Of a stretch of DNA of 64,000 nucleotides, positions 32,002-43,620 are shown piece by piece; position 1 is the first letter of the stretch; every line of letters begins with the position of its first letter. Made by a program: the position numbers and the translations under genes. The stretch is from Sacculina carcini (lineage: Eukaryota > Arthropoda > Thecostraca > Sacculinidae). The stretch is taken from contig OU696593.1 in assembly GCA_916048095.2 (NCBI GenBank), positions 3,344,001 to 3,408,000 of the forward strand, given 5' to 3'. The notes below the pieces were generated by a model. It ran no database searches, had not been told where the DNA came from, and worked only from the letters and a program-made list of their open reading frames with translations.

Positions 32002-32539
32002 CACCCACTGTCATTCACATACATACATGTATATCATCGAAATACATACTATACACATATTTTACAAGACCAAATAAACACAAGTTTATTAATCAATTAA
32101 ATAACGTAAACAGATGAAAAGCATATTCAAGCAATATGACCAGGTTGGTTATATTAACTACTTTTTACTATGCATTAAGGCAAATGTCTTGTGATTATTT
32201 TGTCTTGTAAAATAGTTGTATGTGTTTATATGTGTGTGTGTGTGTATGCATGCGTGTATGTCTGTTTTGTGCTTGTGTATTGTTATTTAGGAAATACGCT
32301 CCATTTGTGGTGTATTACTTACAATGTTATAACCATAGGCTTAGACATACTCCCATGTATCGCGTGTGTATACCAATTAGATATATTCCTGTGCATATCT
32401 GAATATTTGCCTTACTTATATAACTTATCTACAGTTTTTTATTGTTAGTACTTATGCCTGTTTGAGTCCGTGTGTGTGTATGTGTGTGTGTGTATGACTC
32501 ATGTGCTTGAGTGTGTTTATGTGTGTGTATGTGTGTGTG
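32002..32539. other. Lipase last intron, 3' part
   Basis: AT-rich sequence with TG-rich stretches at 32220-32270 and 32470-32540. No gene or clear element boundary is seen. Confidence 0.5.
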
Positions 32540-32600
32540 AGCGCTTTTGAGACTTTCGGGCGGTTAGCGCTATATGAATGTCTTAACGTAATGTGTGCGA
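32540..32600 (+). repeat. LINE/SINE 3' tail next to the lipase last exon
   Basis: GAGCGCTTTTGAGAC...AGCGCTATATGAATGTCTTAACGTAATG is related, inverted, to 22165-22225. The AGCGCTATATAAATG type of end is common in LINE/SINE 3' tails. It stops a few bases before the splice acceptor at 32606. Confidence 0.6.
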
Positions 32601-32606
32601 TATCAG

Positions 32607-32829
32607 TACGGACTACGCCAGCATGGCATCATTTCCCGACCAGCCGGCGGCCGGCTCGCTGGGCGACGGCGACGGAACGGTCAACTGGGCCAGTCTGGCG
32701 TGGTGCACACGCTGGGCGGCCGCGCAGTCGCAGCCGGTCACATTTCACCCGCTGGCCGGTGTCGATCACATGGGCGCCATTCAGGACAGTCGCGCCATCG
32801 AGCTGATTGTCGGACAACTAATCAAGTAG
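32607..32829 (+). CDS. Lipase last exon with catalytic Asp and His
   Basis: The exon opens after GCGATATCAG with the T that completes CG|T (Arg), so its phase fits exon 5. It encodes GSLGDGDGTVNWASL, the family's GDGDGTVN block with the catalytic Asp. HPLAGVDHMGAIQDSRAIE follows, where the His of DHM is the likely catalytic His (HIEML in PLA2G15). It ends IVGQLIK and TAG at 32827-32829. No clear poly(A) signal was pinned down. A LINE/SINE tail (32540-32600) ends just before the acceptor. Confidence 0.85.
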
Positions 32830-32874
32830 GTCGAGTCTTCTTCACGGCAGGTGTGTGGGTGTGGGTGTGTCTGT

Positions 32875-33184
32875 GGCGACGCCAAGGACGGGTGGGGGTT
32901 AGGTTAGGCTGGGTTAGACTTTTTCCCACCGAATCCTTCCCAAAAATATGTCAAGTTCGCTGTCCTTCCCACCTGAACCCCCAAAACTCTTGACCATGAA
33001 CATTACGAATGTAATTCTTTATGTTTCGCCAATAATGTAGTTCTTCAATAATGTAGCTGCCTAAAGTCCTGTCCATGAATATTTCTAGTGTAGATTCTCT
33101 TGTTTCGCCAAGCCTCCACATGTATTTGCCTTGCTCCCCCTCAGCACCTCGGCTTCCCACCGGAAATATCCTGGCGCCGCCACT

Positions 33185-33186
<2 letters not shown>
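32875..33186. mobile_element. MITE with GTGGCG(A/C)CGCCAAGGA-like ends
   Basis: GTGGCGACGCCAAGGAC (left) and, inverted, CAGTGGCGGCGCCAGGATAT (right) are related ends, similar to those of the 21041-21237 element. Target duplications cannot be read because the flanks are TG repeats. It contains AATGTAATTCTTTATGTTTCGCC-type internal repeats (33009 and 33085). It lies just downstream of the lipase stop. Confidence 0.55.
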
Positions 33187-33249
<63 letters not shown>

Positions 33250-33250
33250 T
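33186..33250. repeat. (TG)n microsatellite
   Basis: A nearly pure TG run of about 65 bp with one TTTG interruption. Confidence 0.95.
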
Positions 33251-35284
33251 GCTGCACCCGGCACTCGATGTTGGTAGTCACTTGGGCTTGGTTTTCACTC
33301 CAAATGTGTATTTTTCCACACATACACACGGGTTCACACGCTGGCTGAGGATGTGTGAGGTAGAGTGTGAGAGTGTCGGCGACAGAGAGTGAGAGCTACG
33401 TCCAGATTGATTCTGATTCGGCGTTGAAGCGTAGTGTTGTTTGTCAAGTGTTTATCATAGCTATTGTTTATCTCCAATTAGTAGCAAGTGCGGTTAGCTA
33501 CCATCCAAGCTGTATTGTGCATGTTTGTATGTATGTGTGTGTGTGGGTGTCGGTGGTGGGTATGTGTGTGGGTGTGAAAAGTGTGTGTCTACGTGGTATT
33601 TCGTATTCCAACACTGTTATCTTGTAACGAAGCGTTCTTGAGCTTGAATACGCGTAGTATTCGTGTGCGTGTGTTTGTGCGTGTGCGTGCAATGGATTGA
33701 TATGTTTGTATTGGCTCGACGATTCGTAAATGCATGTCTTCTAGCGCGTCCAATCATAGACTGCTGAAGCGATTTTATCTGAGCTCTGGACACACGTGAT
33801 AATACAATTGCATGTGTATTCCGTCATTGAGCCTGTAACCTGTATTGAAATCCTGAGTTCTACTCTTGATCTAGTCTGGCACAACGATCTTTTCTCAAGC
33901 TCTATATTTGACACTCTATATCCATGTCTACCTAGGCCACCAATGGCAAATGATTCACTTCCCAATGTTAATACAAATTCCAATAGAAAACTCCGTCACT
34001 TGTTGAAGGATTTTTACATTTTATAATCAAGTAAGGTCGTGTTCTTGTCAGCATTTGTATATCTCTTTGTCAGCGTGGAATTTGGTAGATAAACGAGGCA
34101 ATCACTAGAATGTTGACATTTGACGAGGAGGAAATTGACTTAGAATGTTGGAAGAGAATGTTCGTACCATCTTTAGACCACTATAGACAATCCCAAAAAC
34201 GTTTTCATATGACAGAGTATGTCTCAGATCTTGTACTGCGGCATTATTGCATAATAAGTTGCATGTGCATCACGGACGATACATAATTAGACAATTAACG
34301 TCACTTGACACTGCACTGCCTGGTTTTTACATAGCTAGCAGATGAGAACCTTGTGCGACTTTCAACTTTGCGCGTTACCTCTGTCATGTTTTGTCGAGTC
34401 AGTTAGGAGAGTTAGCGCATGCCAACACAATATCCAAGTCTACCCGCCTAGTGTGTATATGTATTGCATTTGTTTCTATTTGTCTTGTAATTTGTGTATC
34501 ACTCATTCACTATTGGTCCAATTCATGACATTTTCACATCGATTTTGTGCATATTTTGCCGTATTTTCACTGATAATTCTATTTTTCATTTGGCAAAAAT
34601 TGGCATTAGTTTTGTATTGGGCATTAATTGTGTATTTTCATTATTGGAAATGTACGTGAAAATGAATACACAATGCGCTTTTGTGTATGTGTCTTGCTCC
34701 ATGTGGTGTAAATGGACGACGTTAACAGGCGAGTCAACCTGCCTAAAACACGTGTTTTTCTCAAACTTATCTCGTGACACTCACGGGTCCAGAGGGTATC
34801 TCAGGGAGTTGAAGCCCTGAGTCTGTCATTATAATAATGAAGAGAATATTTTAGGTCCGGAATAGAGCGGGGGCCTAGACAGATTAGACAGCTGATCGTA
34901 GATATGTTTATATGACGCTAAAATTTTTCTTTGATAAAGCCATATGTGCAATATTTGTATAGGCTAGATTATGGTTTTCATTCCACATCAGAAAGGTTCA
35001 GTTACGTGTATTGCAACTGCCAATATCAATATCAAATGCCAAAACATGTCCTAAACCGTCAGATTATTCGTACCTCACGTTTCTACATCACAAGCACATG
35101 CCAAAAGCATGCAATATATATTCAATGTATGAAATGCACATAGGCGCAGTAAAACACCATCAATGAAAATATTCGGCAATATACAAAAATAAATTGGAAA
35201 TATAAATATTTTGATTGTATTGTTAAATGCTCAGTATAAAATTATCGGACAATTGCCTGTCGCATTGGGTTGAGGAAATATTGG
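33251..35284. other. Intergenic between lipase and desaturase genes
   Basis: The two genes converge here, so 3' ends of both transcripts are expected. TG-rich patches occur at 33515-33585 and 33660-33690. No frame looks coding, and no element border was recognised. Confidence 0.5.
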
Positions 35285-36595
35285 TCAATGCTTATGCTTA
35301 AAAGTTTTCTTTGAGTCTACTGAAGTATATGTGAAATTGCTTCTAACTACTCTTGACATTTGATTGAAAAGTTGACCAAACATTTCCAGCTGGCTGTAAA
35401 TTCTGTGTTCAATATTGAACTGGCGGCATGTATCTTTGAATATGGGGTAGATCTCGTTCAACCTCGAAGCATCAATTGTAGGAAACAGGTGGTGCAACGC
35501 ATGGTTTCCAAAGAAACCCTGCTCAAGTAGAAGTGGTCCGCTGAACTCTTGTCGGTCGTTAGTGGCCCTTAACTGGAACTTACCCCAGTCCCTGTCCTCT
35601 TCTTCATACCGATCCCCCTCGTGAATGTCGTCCGGGTGATGGTGCACAGAAAGGCCGAATAAAATTGTAAAACCTGCTGCCATATTTTGAGTCAGCAGCC
35701 ATATCTTGACTGCCACACTCACATGTCCACTCAGCATGTAGAACAAAGGCAGCCAAGCGAGAGTCAAGAGTGACTCGTTGTCAAGACGTTTGCCTTGTAC
35801 AATTCTAGCCCACAGCGTTGCTAGCAAAAATGTTGTACCGATTCCAAATACATACACTGGAAAAAGAGCTGATAGGAGCCAGCGACTGTACCATGGTTTG
35901 TCGGACACAACAAGAAATCTGACAAAGTAATCAGTGAACATCAACTCTATATCGTAAAACGTATTCGGAAAAACATGATGCGACATGACGTGATATACGC
36001 GGTATTGTTTAACCGACTGCATACCGGTGATACCAATGTAATACATTCTCCATGAGTCGCGTTGGTGTGTGTAGTTATGTGCACACACCGAGACCAAGTT
36101 GAGGCACAATCCAGCGGCAATGGATAGCAGAACAGAGTTCATGTATGCTGCTAAACAGCCCAACGTCAGAGATGCTAAGACAACACCATCCATTACAACG
36201 TTTGAAGATGTCGTAGGACCTGTGTCCTTACCGTCTTGAAAGTGCTGCCTCACTTTTTGCTTGAGCGCTCTATAGAATCCATCGCTTTCAAACGTAAAGG
36301 GTGAATTTCGAGGCTCACTCGTATCGGATACGAAATATTTTGACAACATTCGCTCAGGTTTGACGGAGATATGCGAGGACTCAAAGAGTTCCGTGATATC
36401 AGTGCCTTTCGAAGCAGCTATCCACTCCGATCCTCCGGGGTGCAGGTGAATGAAGTCATTCAAATTGTAGTACTTGTTGTGCACTCTCCATAAATTCGGT
36501 TCTCCACAATCCAGTATGGATTTTGTGCCATTGTAGCTAGAATTTAGGGTTTCTATTTTTGCAGGATATGCACGAAAACCACTAGTGAGGTGCAT
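35285..36595 (-). CDS. Cytochrome b5-related fatty acid desaturase-like protein
   Basis: This is an uninterrupted frame. The ATG at 36595 gives 436 residues, the usual length of cytochrome b5-related proteins; an upstream in-frame start at 36730 would add 45 unlikely residues. Residues about 30-95 are a cytochrome b5 heme domain with HPGG at 52-55 and a second heme His near 75. Membrane segments follow around 134-172 and 240-312. The three His boxes of membrane desaturases are present: HNYTH (173-177), HVMSHH (202-207) and HALHH (365-369). The third box has His where front-end desaturases usually have Gln, as in the cytochrome b5-related group. It should sit in the ER membrane and act on acyl chains, though the substrate is unknown. 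No intron is visible, unlike the neighbouring genes. Confidence 0.9.
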   Translation of the reverse strand: MHLTSGFRAYPAKIETLNSSYNGTKSILDCGEPNLWRVHNKYYNLNDFIHLHPGGSEWIAASKGTDITELFESSHISVKPERMLSKYFVSDTSEPRNSPFTFESDGFYRALKQKVRQHFQDGKDTGPTTSSNVVMDGVVLASLTLGCLAAYMNSVLLSIAAGLCLNLVSVCAHNYTHQRDSWRMYYIGITGMQSVKQYRVYHVMSHHVFPNTFYDIELMFTDYFVRFLVVSDKPWYSRWLLSALFPVYVFGIGTTFLLATLWARIVQGKRLDNESLLTLAWLPLFYMLSGHVSVAVKIWLLTQNMAAGFTILFGLSVHHHPDDIHEGDRYEEEDRDWGKFQLRATNDRQEFSGPLLLEQGFFGNHALHHLFPTIDASRLNEIYPIFKDTCRQFNIEHRIYSQLEMFGQLFNQMSRVVRSNFTYTSVDSKKTFKHKH

Positions 36596-36849
36596 GATGC
36601 TTGGGCGCGTCAACAAAATGCACACAACCACAATATGCTTAGAATGATTTTCTGTTTTGTAATTCTCAGTCAAAACATTGGTTATAAGAAACCTGTTTCC
36701 CACCCAAAATTGTGATAAGCTAGATAACACATGTCACGCAATTTTAATATAGCAGTCTGCAGCAGGGCGGTGCTGCGGAGTAAAGTTTGCATAGAAACAC
36801 GACAAACTATGTCAAATGTTGCGCGCTTCAGGTAATTTTTCACCCAGAC
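36596..36849. other. Desaturase 5' region, possible divergent promoter
   Basis: This is the upstream region of the minus-strand desaturase. A candidate + strand coding island begins on the other side, so it could serve both directions. No clear TATA box is seen. Confidence 0.35.
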
Positions 36850-37047
36850 GGTTTTCATTGCGACTGTTTGAGGCGTTTGAGAGACGCACCCGATCTCTAC
36901 TCTACCGCTGTTTTCAATGTTGGTGTTTTGCTCGGAGCCGGTGGCGATGATTTAGCACGAATCGATCGCTTGCCGTCGATAGACGTCTTCGCTGACACGG
37001 ATTATCAGATCGGTGGTAAATGTCTATTTTTCGCCAGGCCACTTTGA
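36850..37047 (+). other. Possible coding exon, unknown function
   Basis: The + strand stays open through codons for DCLRRLRDAPDLYSTAVFNV, then LLGAGGDDLARIDRLPSIDV and FADTDYQIGG, with coding-like base composition in an AT-rich neighbourhood. GTGGTAAAT at 37012-37020 could be a donor. No ATG or family match is recognised. It might be a 5' exon of the HOIP-like gene or of another gene. Confidence 0.3.
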
Positions 37048-37058
37048 AACGCGGCATT

Positions 37059-37111
37059 ATGCGAGCCGCATATGTTTTTATCGCCTGTGTACTGCTGCCA
37101 TCCGTCGCTTT
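37059..37111 (+). other. Possible signal-peptide first exon
   Basis: The ATG at 37059 opens MRAAYVFIACVLLPSVA, a good secretion signal, followed directly by TT|GTGAGA, a plausible donor (phase 2). No matching downstream exon was identified, so this may be chance. Confidence 0.25.
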
Positions 37112-38048
37112 GTGAGAATGTGTTCGCTATCGTTTGTCACAGACTTTCACAATTATTTACACACAATTAGCCTGTTTTTCAATTATTAATTTAACGTTGA
37201 AAATGCATATTGGCTTATAGTATCGAATAATGGCGACCAACAAAGTCGTGCGTTCATTAAGTTTTATGCATGCTGTTTAAAAGTTATTGCACCCGTTTTG
37301 ATGATGAGACGCCGATTAGAGAAGTTCTCAAGTGCAGTCTCTGACACCATTGTAAACAATGTCTTTGCTGCGCCAATACATGTCGACGCCCAAATGCATA
37401 ATTTGAATGAAATACATATTATTGTTTGTCTCATACAATCTATAAGTATGTGCGTTTTTCATATATGACAAGTGAACAATCCTTGAACAAAGGATTCAAG
37501 AAAATTGATGTTCCGACCGAAAATTGGCTTCTATTTTATTTGAAACAAACCCACCACAACTAAACCAACTTAATTTTTCGTTTATTAGTGTATCAAATAC
37601 ACGAATTACATATGTTTTATGATGTACGGTGTTGAAAAACTAAGATAATTACAACAATTACGATGTTGAAAGCTCGTTGATGAGGAGCGCACTCAAACTT
37701 GGCAATCTAATAATCTAATTGCCTAATAGTCCACTGAACTAGGTATTTTGACCTCGTTGTACCGTGTTTCCAGCCAATAGCTGGAGAGCGGCGTACGTGG
37801 CCAAGACGCCGCTTTTCGGTGGTATATGAGCGACTGTTTTTACCGGAGATAGGACACACAGTCAATCGAGCAATGTAGAAGAATGTTTTTGGAAAGAATA
37901 TAGAACGTTGTAAGCACATTAAATTATATATTAAAGTATCCTGGTCCCAATTCGTACACTGCTTATTCCTTGACAACAAATGGGGATTGCGAGTTTTTGT
38001 GCCGCAAATCGACACGGTCTACATTGTAGACTATTCTGAACCGTTACT
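37112..38048. other. Non-coding stretch
   Basis: AT-rich, with no recognisable gene or element. Confidence 0.5.
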
Positions 38049-38336
38049 CAGGGGTTTTGAACCAGGGGTGCGAGCCTGGCTCCTAGGGGGTGCGAGGATT
38101 CCTCTGTTTTCTAAAGAAGTTGTATGTTTTACCTAAGCATTATATTTGTCTTCGGAAAACGTCCTTTTGCTTCATCTTTTTAAAGGATTTGTATGAATGA
38201 ATGTTGAATAAAAAGTTGCGTTATTACGTCGCTTGTATTCTGATATTTTAGTATACCTATTAAGAATCCAGCAGGTGCGAGAACTGATTGCTCATTTTAA
38301 AGGGGTACAAACACTTAGAAAGCTTAAGAACCACTG
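38049..38336. mobile_element. hAT-like MITE
   Basis: It starts CAGGGGTTTTGAACC and ends, inverted, CAGTGGTTCTTAAGC, the end type shared by the other hAT MITEs here. No matching 8-bp flanks were found, so it is old or its borders are slightly off. Confidence 0.55.
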
Positions 38337-39521
38337 CTCTACAAGTATGGTCATATTCGCTCCAAGAGTTTATTGCTAATAACATGATTGGTGGATATGT
38401 ATGAAACAAGATCGCGCAGATCCAAGTCGCAGAGCGTCAAACAACACGACATGATGAGAAGAATACGACCGACGCACAATTAAATAAATTAATGAAAGGT
38501 GTCAGGTGGGTGAGATACCAGACGAGTCGAAATAGAACAATATTTTGCCGATCCTGGAAAATTTACAGTACGCCAATCATATCTTCTTTAGATCGGACTT
38601 TGGAAACAATGTGGAATTAATCGCATGTGTTGTAATGAGTTATCTACAAAATGTTCTTCTACAAAGTGGACATTGGTGAGCAGTAAGCAACATGTCTACA
38701 TCAAATGGAAATGTTGTGGTTTAGGTGAGAAATATAGGACAATGTATATAGAACAGTATGAATACGAAATATCATGAATGCCATTGGTGAACTTGAGAAT
38801 AAGAACGAAGATATGTCTCATTGGGCATCAGTCGAAGTGTTTCATGAATGCATAGACTCTATGCATTCACTTCATACATAGACCTTATGCTATTGAGCAG
38901 TGGCTCATAACCTGGTGGGGAATGGAAGAGTTGTCAAGTGGGAAGCTAAAGGTCGGACAGAACAGGACAACTACAACTACAACTACAACTACAATATGTG
39001 TTTTATCTATTCAAATTCGTTTATTTTTGTTTCTAATTACCTCTTGATATTTACTTTGGTGTAACAACTGAATTTATTGAGTTTATCGGCGATGCTGTGG
39101 AAAATGAAGAGATGGTTCATTAAGAAGTGTGAAATCAAAGAAAAAAGGTTGATAACCTGAGATAAAAAAACCTTTATATTACGTTCACACTCGCACACAG
39201 GTACACAGGAATACACGCACACTCGCACACCACGCACAACAATACAACAATCTCGCACCACAACTGACTCAAGCGCACGCTCAGTTCTCACGACTGCAAC
39301 TCATCACTGACTCCCCCTCACAATGGAACACAGGGCTTTTATAACCTTAACGTGTACGAGTCACGTGACGCCGCTTCAAGCACTGGACAAAGTCACAACG
39401 AACAAGGATGACAAACAACACTAAATCACAATTTCTCGCACATACACTTTGACGCACACACAAAGACACACAAACGTACACACTCGCACACGCATACAAA
39501 CTCCACAGAACCACTGACATA
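38337..39521. other. Non-coding stretch
   Basis: Includes a short (CAACTA)n run at 38968-38993, which looks like a LINE tail, and CA-rich patches at 39180-39240 and 39450-39495. No gene seen. Confidence 0.5.
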
Positions 39522-40435
39522 CGAGGGTTATTCAAAAAGTTATGAGTCCCCCTTCATAAAATTGGCCATAGTGAACAAAACGTGATCAAACTTCTAAGCC
39601 CTGATTGTGCATGCGTCATGTAACATTGAGCTGAATTTGGTTATAAATACTCATCATTTACTGGTATAAAGACGACCTTGATTAACACATTTTATTCCAT
39701 TTGAGAAATATGAGCTTCTCAAAGGAAGAAGTGCGAATGATAATCAAATTTTCCATTCTTCTGGGCAAATCTGCTTCTTCCGTCCACGCAGATCTTGCCC
39801 AAGTTGTTGGTGAAGAATCTGCACCTGACATTTCCACTGTAAAACGTTGGGTGGTGAAGTTTCGTGAAGGACAAGCAGAAGTCTCGGATGCCCCCAGAAG
39901 TGGACGACCAAGAACAGCGACCACAGATGTAGCGCTGGTATAAGAGCTGTTATCAGAATATCGGCAGATCTGACAGTTCAGGAGATCAGCTTGGAGGCTG
40001 GGATATCTGAAGTAATTGTTTGGGGTATCCTCCACAACAAACTGCAGAAGCGAAAGAAGTGTGCGCGGTGCAGGTCCACACCGGGCAGCTTCTGTGGTCT
40101 AATCAGCTTGACAACGGGGATTGAGAAGTCCTTGAACATCCTCCATACTCCCTAGATCTGTCTCCATGTGACTTTCACCTGTTTGCAACCCTCAAAGAGC
40201 CGCTGCGTGGTCAACGATTTCAGGACGAAGATGAGATACATTCCACCGTTTCCAACCGCCTGAAGACCATCCAACGTCAAGGCCTGGGGAATGGTGTTCC
40301 TAAACTTCCTCAGCGCTGGGTAGCCGTCATAACCAAGAATAGAGAATATATTGAAAGTGAGAAATAGAGTATTTTAATAAATCTTCAGATACAATTTTTG
40401 TGAAGGGGGGCTCAGAACATTTTGAATAATCCTCG
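39522..40435 (+). mobile_element. mariner-type transposon, internally deleted
   Basis: Inverted ends CGAGGGTTATTCAAAAAGTT and CGAGGATTATTCAAAATGTT bound 914 bp. TA precedes the left end, and TG (probably mutated TA) follows the right. The interior contains both ends of a mariner transposase but not its middle. Confidence 0.85.
39710..40367 (+). pseudogene. mariner transposase remnant
   Basis: The ATG at 39710 opens an N-terminal helix-turn-helix region (MSFSKEEVRMIIKFSILLGK, KRWVVKFREGQAEVSD, RSGRPRTATTD) that stops at 39943. The C-terminal part reappears from about 40135 with EHPPYSLDLSPCDFHLFATL, KEPLRGQRF and RW..VI..NREYIE. The third catalytic Asp (DLSPCD) is present. The segment with the first two is deleted or scrambled, so it is dead. 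Confidence 0.85.
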
Positions 40436-41630
40436 TGGACTGGTAGCTTCTAGGTGCTAGCGAATTTTAGGTTATTGTTTTTCTAAAGATGAACACCGTA
40501 TTTTTTTATGCGTTGAGTTTCATTCATGATTGCAAATATAGGAGACTTTAATCTTTAGCTAATTATTTCTTTTGCAAAATTATATGTCACGTCTACAATT
40601 TAATATACTAATTATTATATAATTTTAATTGTTATAATATATATATATATATATATATTATTCAATATAACATTATCAATAATTAATTATATTATTAGCA
40701 ATTAATATATGTTAACTAGTATAATATAATATAATAAATTTCTTGGTTATGCATTTCCCTCTATTCTATTAACAAATGTGCGTCAGTATAGAGGTTTTGC
40801 TCACAAATGACTTTGGCAATTTCCATGGATTCTAGGTGATCATTTTTGATACACACGTGCAATTTTCAGCCCATCTTCTGAGAATGTGACCTCAGAGCGT
40901 AATTGATGATAGCAAAAGCCGAGTAATCTATGTATTGCCTATATATTATTGATGTATTGCAGGAAACATGCTATGAAAGGGGGCGTGAACCGGTTGTGGA
41001 ACTGGTTCCAGAAGTGATAATCTCGGTTCCTTTTTTTAAAGAAATGTCTTCTCGCGGTTCCATTGGAACTTGGCCAGCCATTCTAAGAAGAAACGTTTTT
41101 ACATTGATTAGCTAATATTTCAACTCGTGTGCGTTTGGCCGCGATGCAAGCTGTTGCTATCGAGTATGATTGGCGTTATGGGATGTCTCCTTCAGTCGGG
41201 TCTTTTCTCGCCCCACGGTAAGACCGGCTGAGCTCGCCTATGTGCGTGCAGCCAGGGTCTTGGCACGACCATAGTTGGCAGCCGCCGTGGAGCTCAGATC
41301 ACGGCGCCGTTTGGCACTGGCAAAACCGGCAAACTACTGACAATGCACCGGTATATGTGCGTGTGTGTATGTATGTGTGTGTGTGTGTGTTTGATTTGCA
41401 CGACCTGTACTCGTGTTGAGTATCTGTGTCAAGTGTAGCGGGTGTCTGATGTGGTGTGCGTGAACACGTCGGTGTGATTGTGTGGGTGTCGGGGTATGTG
41501 TGTATGTGCCAGTGCTGTGTGTGTTGCTTGGTGTGGCATTGTGGTTTATATGTGACTTTGGCCGATAGGAAATGCGTGACACATAGGAAGCAGGGCATGG
41601 TCAGTGCAGTCAGGATTATTTCTAACATTG
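40436..41630. other. Non-coding stretch with TA repeats and a GC-rich patch
   Basis: (TA)n at about 40637-40659 lies within very AT-rich sequence. 41205-41335 is GC-rich and its minus strand reads without stops for about 30 codons (FASAKRRRDLSSTAAANYG), which is too little to call an exon. TG repeats follow at 41355-41395. Confidence 0.45.
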
Positions 41631-41968
41631 CAGTGGTTCTCAACCTTGGTTCGAACCATGGGACCTCGGCGGTTCGATGAGTCAGTTTCAGGGGTTCGGC
41701 GGTGTGGCTCATCCACACGTTTGATTTGTGACGTCAATCTCTGCTTGGTCATCATTGGCTGCAGCTAATCACGCCACATAACTTGGTCTTGATATCTGTG
41801 CTGCAAGCAACTCGGTCCACTCAGTAGTAGCCTACTTGTGACTGTCTTAATCGTACGTGATTGGCGATTTTTATTGTAATATTTCAAACAGCAAAGGTGC
41901 GATACATGTATGCATGTATATATGAAAACTCTGGGGTTCAATACCTCAAATAAGGTTGAGAACCACTG
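41631..41968. mobile_element. hAT MITE, family 1, inverted copy
   Basis: The ends are CAGTGGTTCTCAACCTT and, inverted, CAGTGGTTCTCAACCTTA. The flanks TAACATTG and TAATATTT are a decayed 8-bp duplication. The interior has TTGGTCATCATTGGCTGCAG and CAGTAGTAGCCTACTTG, the reverse complement of sequence in the element at 14869-15198. Confidence 0.8.
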
Positions 41969-42203
41969 TAATATTTGAATAGAGGTGAGTATCATGTGCT
42001 GATTCTCTTTTCCTTAAGTAAAGGGAGGGAGTACTTTCTAAGGGGTCACATCGGTATTAAGAACAGAGAAAACCATTGATTGGCGCTCAGACTATTAGTA
42101 TGCAGAGCTGCTCCAGTTGATAACGTATCAACATAAAATCGAAGTTTATATCAGGCGAAAAGTGTGCCGTTCACATTAGCCTCTACTTATTTATGCTATA
42201 GAC

Positions 42204-42804
42204 CAGGGGTTCCCAACCTTTTCCGCTCCGCAACCCCCAAGACTGATCCGGAGGGATTCGTGACCCTTTAGTAAAAACATTAGAAGTTTAATGTCATGGT
42301 TATTGAATTCATTCGAAAAAACAAAAAAAACATCAGGTGTTCATAAGATGGAAACATTTGCCAATTTTGACGGATGCAATTTTTTAGGCTACTCTCACGA
42401 CCCCTTGAGGTGGCCTTGCGATACCCTTAGGGCAGTGGTTCCCAACCTGGGGGTAAATTACGCCCTGGGGTAATTTAGCAATTGTTCGGGGGTAATGTAG
42501 GGGTGACAGGAAAATGTTATGAATTATGAAATTCAAGAAAACATTGCGGTACCTTGTATTGGAATTAATGTTAATTTTGCATATTATGTTTATTCTTTGC
42601 ATTGTGTGGATATTGTATTGCTCATATGTCGTGTTATATATAGTTGTGTGTGCACGCGTGCGTGTGTGTGTGAATGCTTACAGTAACATGTACAGTAACA
42701 AAGGGGTAACATGCTTTATATGGGATGCTAAACTGGGTAACAAGCTGAAAAAGGTTGGGAACCAATGCCTTAGGGGGTCGCGACCTACCGGATGGGGACC
42801 ATTG
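42204..42804. mobile_element. hAT MITE (outer) with perfect 8-bp duplication
   Basis: CTATAGAC lies on both sides (42196-42203, 42805-42812). The ends are CAGGGGTTCCCAACC and, inverted, CAATGGTCCCCATCC. It is interrupted by the element at 42433-42767. Confidence 0.85.
42433..42767. mobile_element. hAT MITE (inner) with perfect 8-bp duplication
   Basis: CCTTAGGG lies on both sides (42425-42432, 42768-42775). The ends are CAGTGGTTCCCAACC and, inverted, CATTGGTTCCCAACC. It is inserted within the outer MITE, so it is younger. Confidence 0.88.
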
Positions 42805-43259
42805 CTATAGACAGTTTCTCCGCACTGTATCATAGGATTTTTCATTATTAACAAAAACGGCGAAATATTTTTCTTTTTTCTCTCGACGATTGTAATCACA
42901 TTTTTTACAGAAAAAATGTGATTCAGTTTGAATATCTTTTTTCTGGGTCCAGTCAGAGTTTCTTGTGTGATAACATGTTCCTCTTATGTGTGAACAGAAA
43001 ATGTTGACGTCGTCATCGCGTGGTGCATGTATCTTCACCATGTGATGCTCCAGTACGATTTGTCCTAACGACTCCCCAATAACGTCATTTACTCTGAGGA
43101 ATTACAATTGCTGACCATTCTTGAGGAATGAGCCCGTTTCATTCAGGAGAGCCTACCTGACATTCTGATAGCTAGGATGTGTCGGTGCTTAAATATTCCA
43201 TTATTCAGGGTACAAATGACTGTATGCACCACTATGACTTTTGTTTTTGAGCTACAAAG

Positions 43260-43620
43260 AGGGGCGTAGATTTGTGTCGAGGATCGGGGGGATGACAACC
43301 ATCATGTATTAGTCTTCAAAGTTGACTCAGCTGGTTAATTGCATGGGATCATCAACCATTTTCGGTCTATTCAATTACAACGCACATACTACACACATAC
43401 TACATATAACACACACAACTATAGTATAATTTTCATATATTTATAACTTCTTACATTTTTTGTGTACTGTTATTTTTTGCCGTGTTGATTTTGATGATAA
43501 TATACCCAATGAACTGAACTCAGCAGAATTCTCGGGGTGTATAATAGCATAATCATACCCCCCAGCCAATTTGTCTGTGTGGTGTATATACCCCTCATAC
43601 CCCCCAGGATCTACGCCCAT
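43260..43620. mobile_element. hAT-like MITE with GGGCGTAGAT ends
   Basis: AGGGGCGTAGATTTG (left) and, inverted, ATGGGCGTAGATCCT (right) are matching ends. The flanks CTACAAAG and GCCACAAG agree at 6 of 8. G runs and C runs lie near the ends. No frame. Confidence 0.6.

Noticed and set aside
41205..41335. GC-rich minus-strand frame (FASAKRRRDLSSTAAANYG) as an exon
   Set aside because: Too short, with no fitting splice partners or family match.
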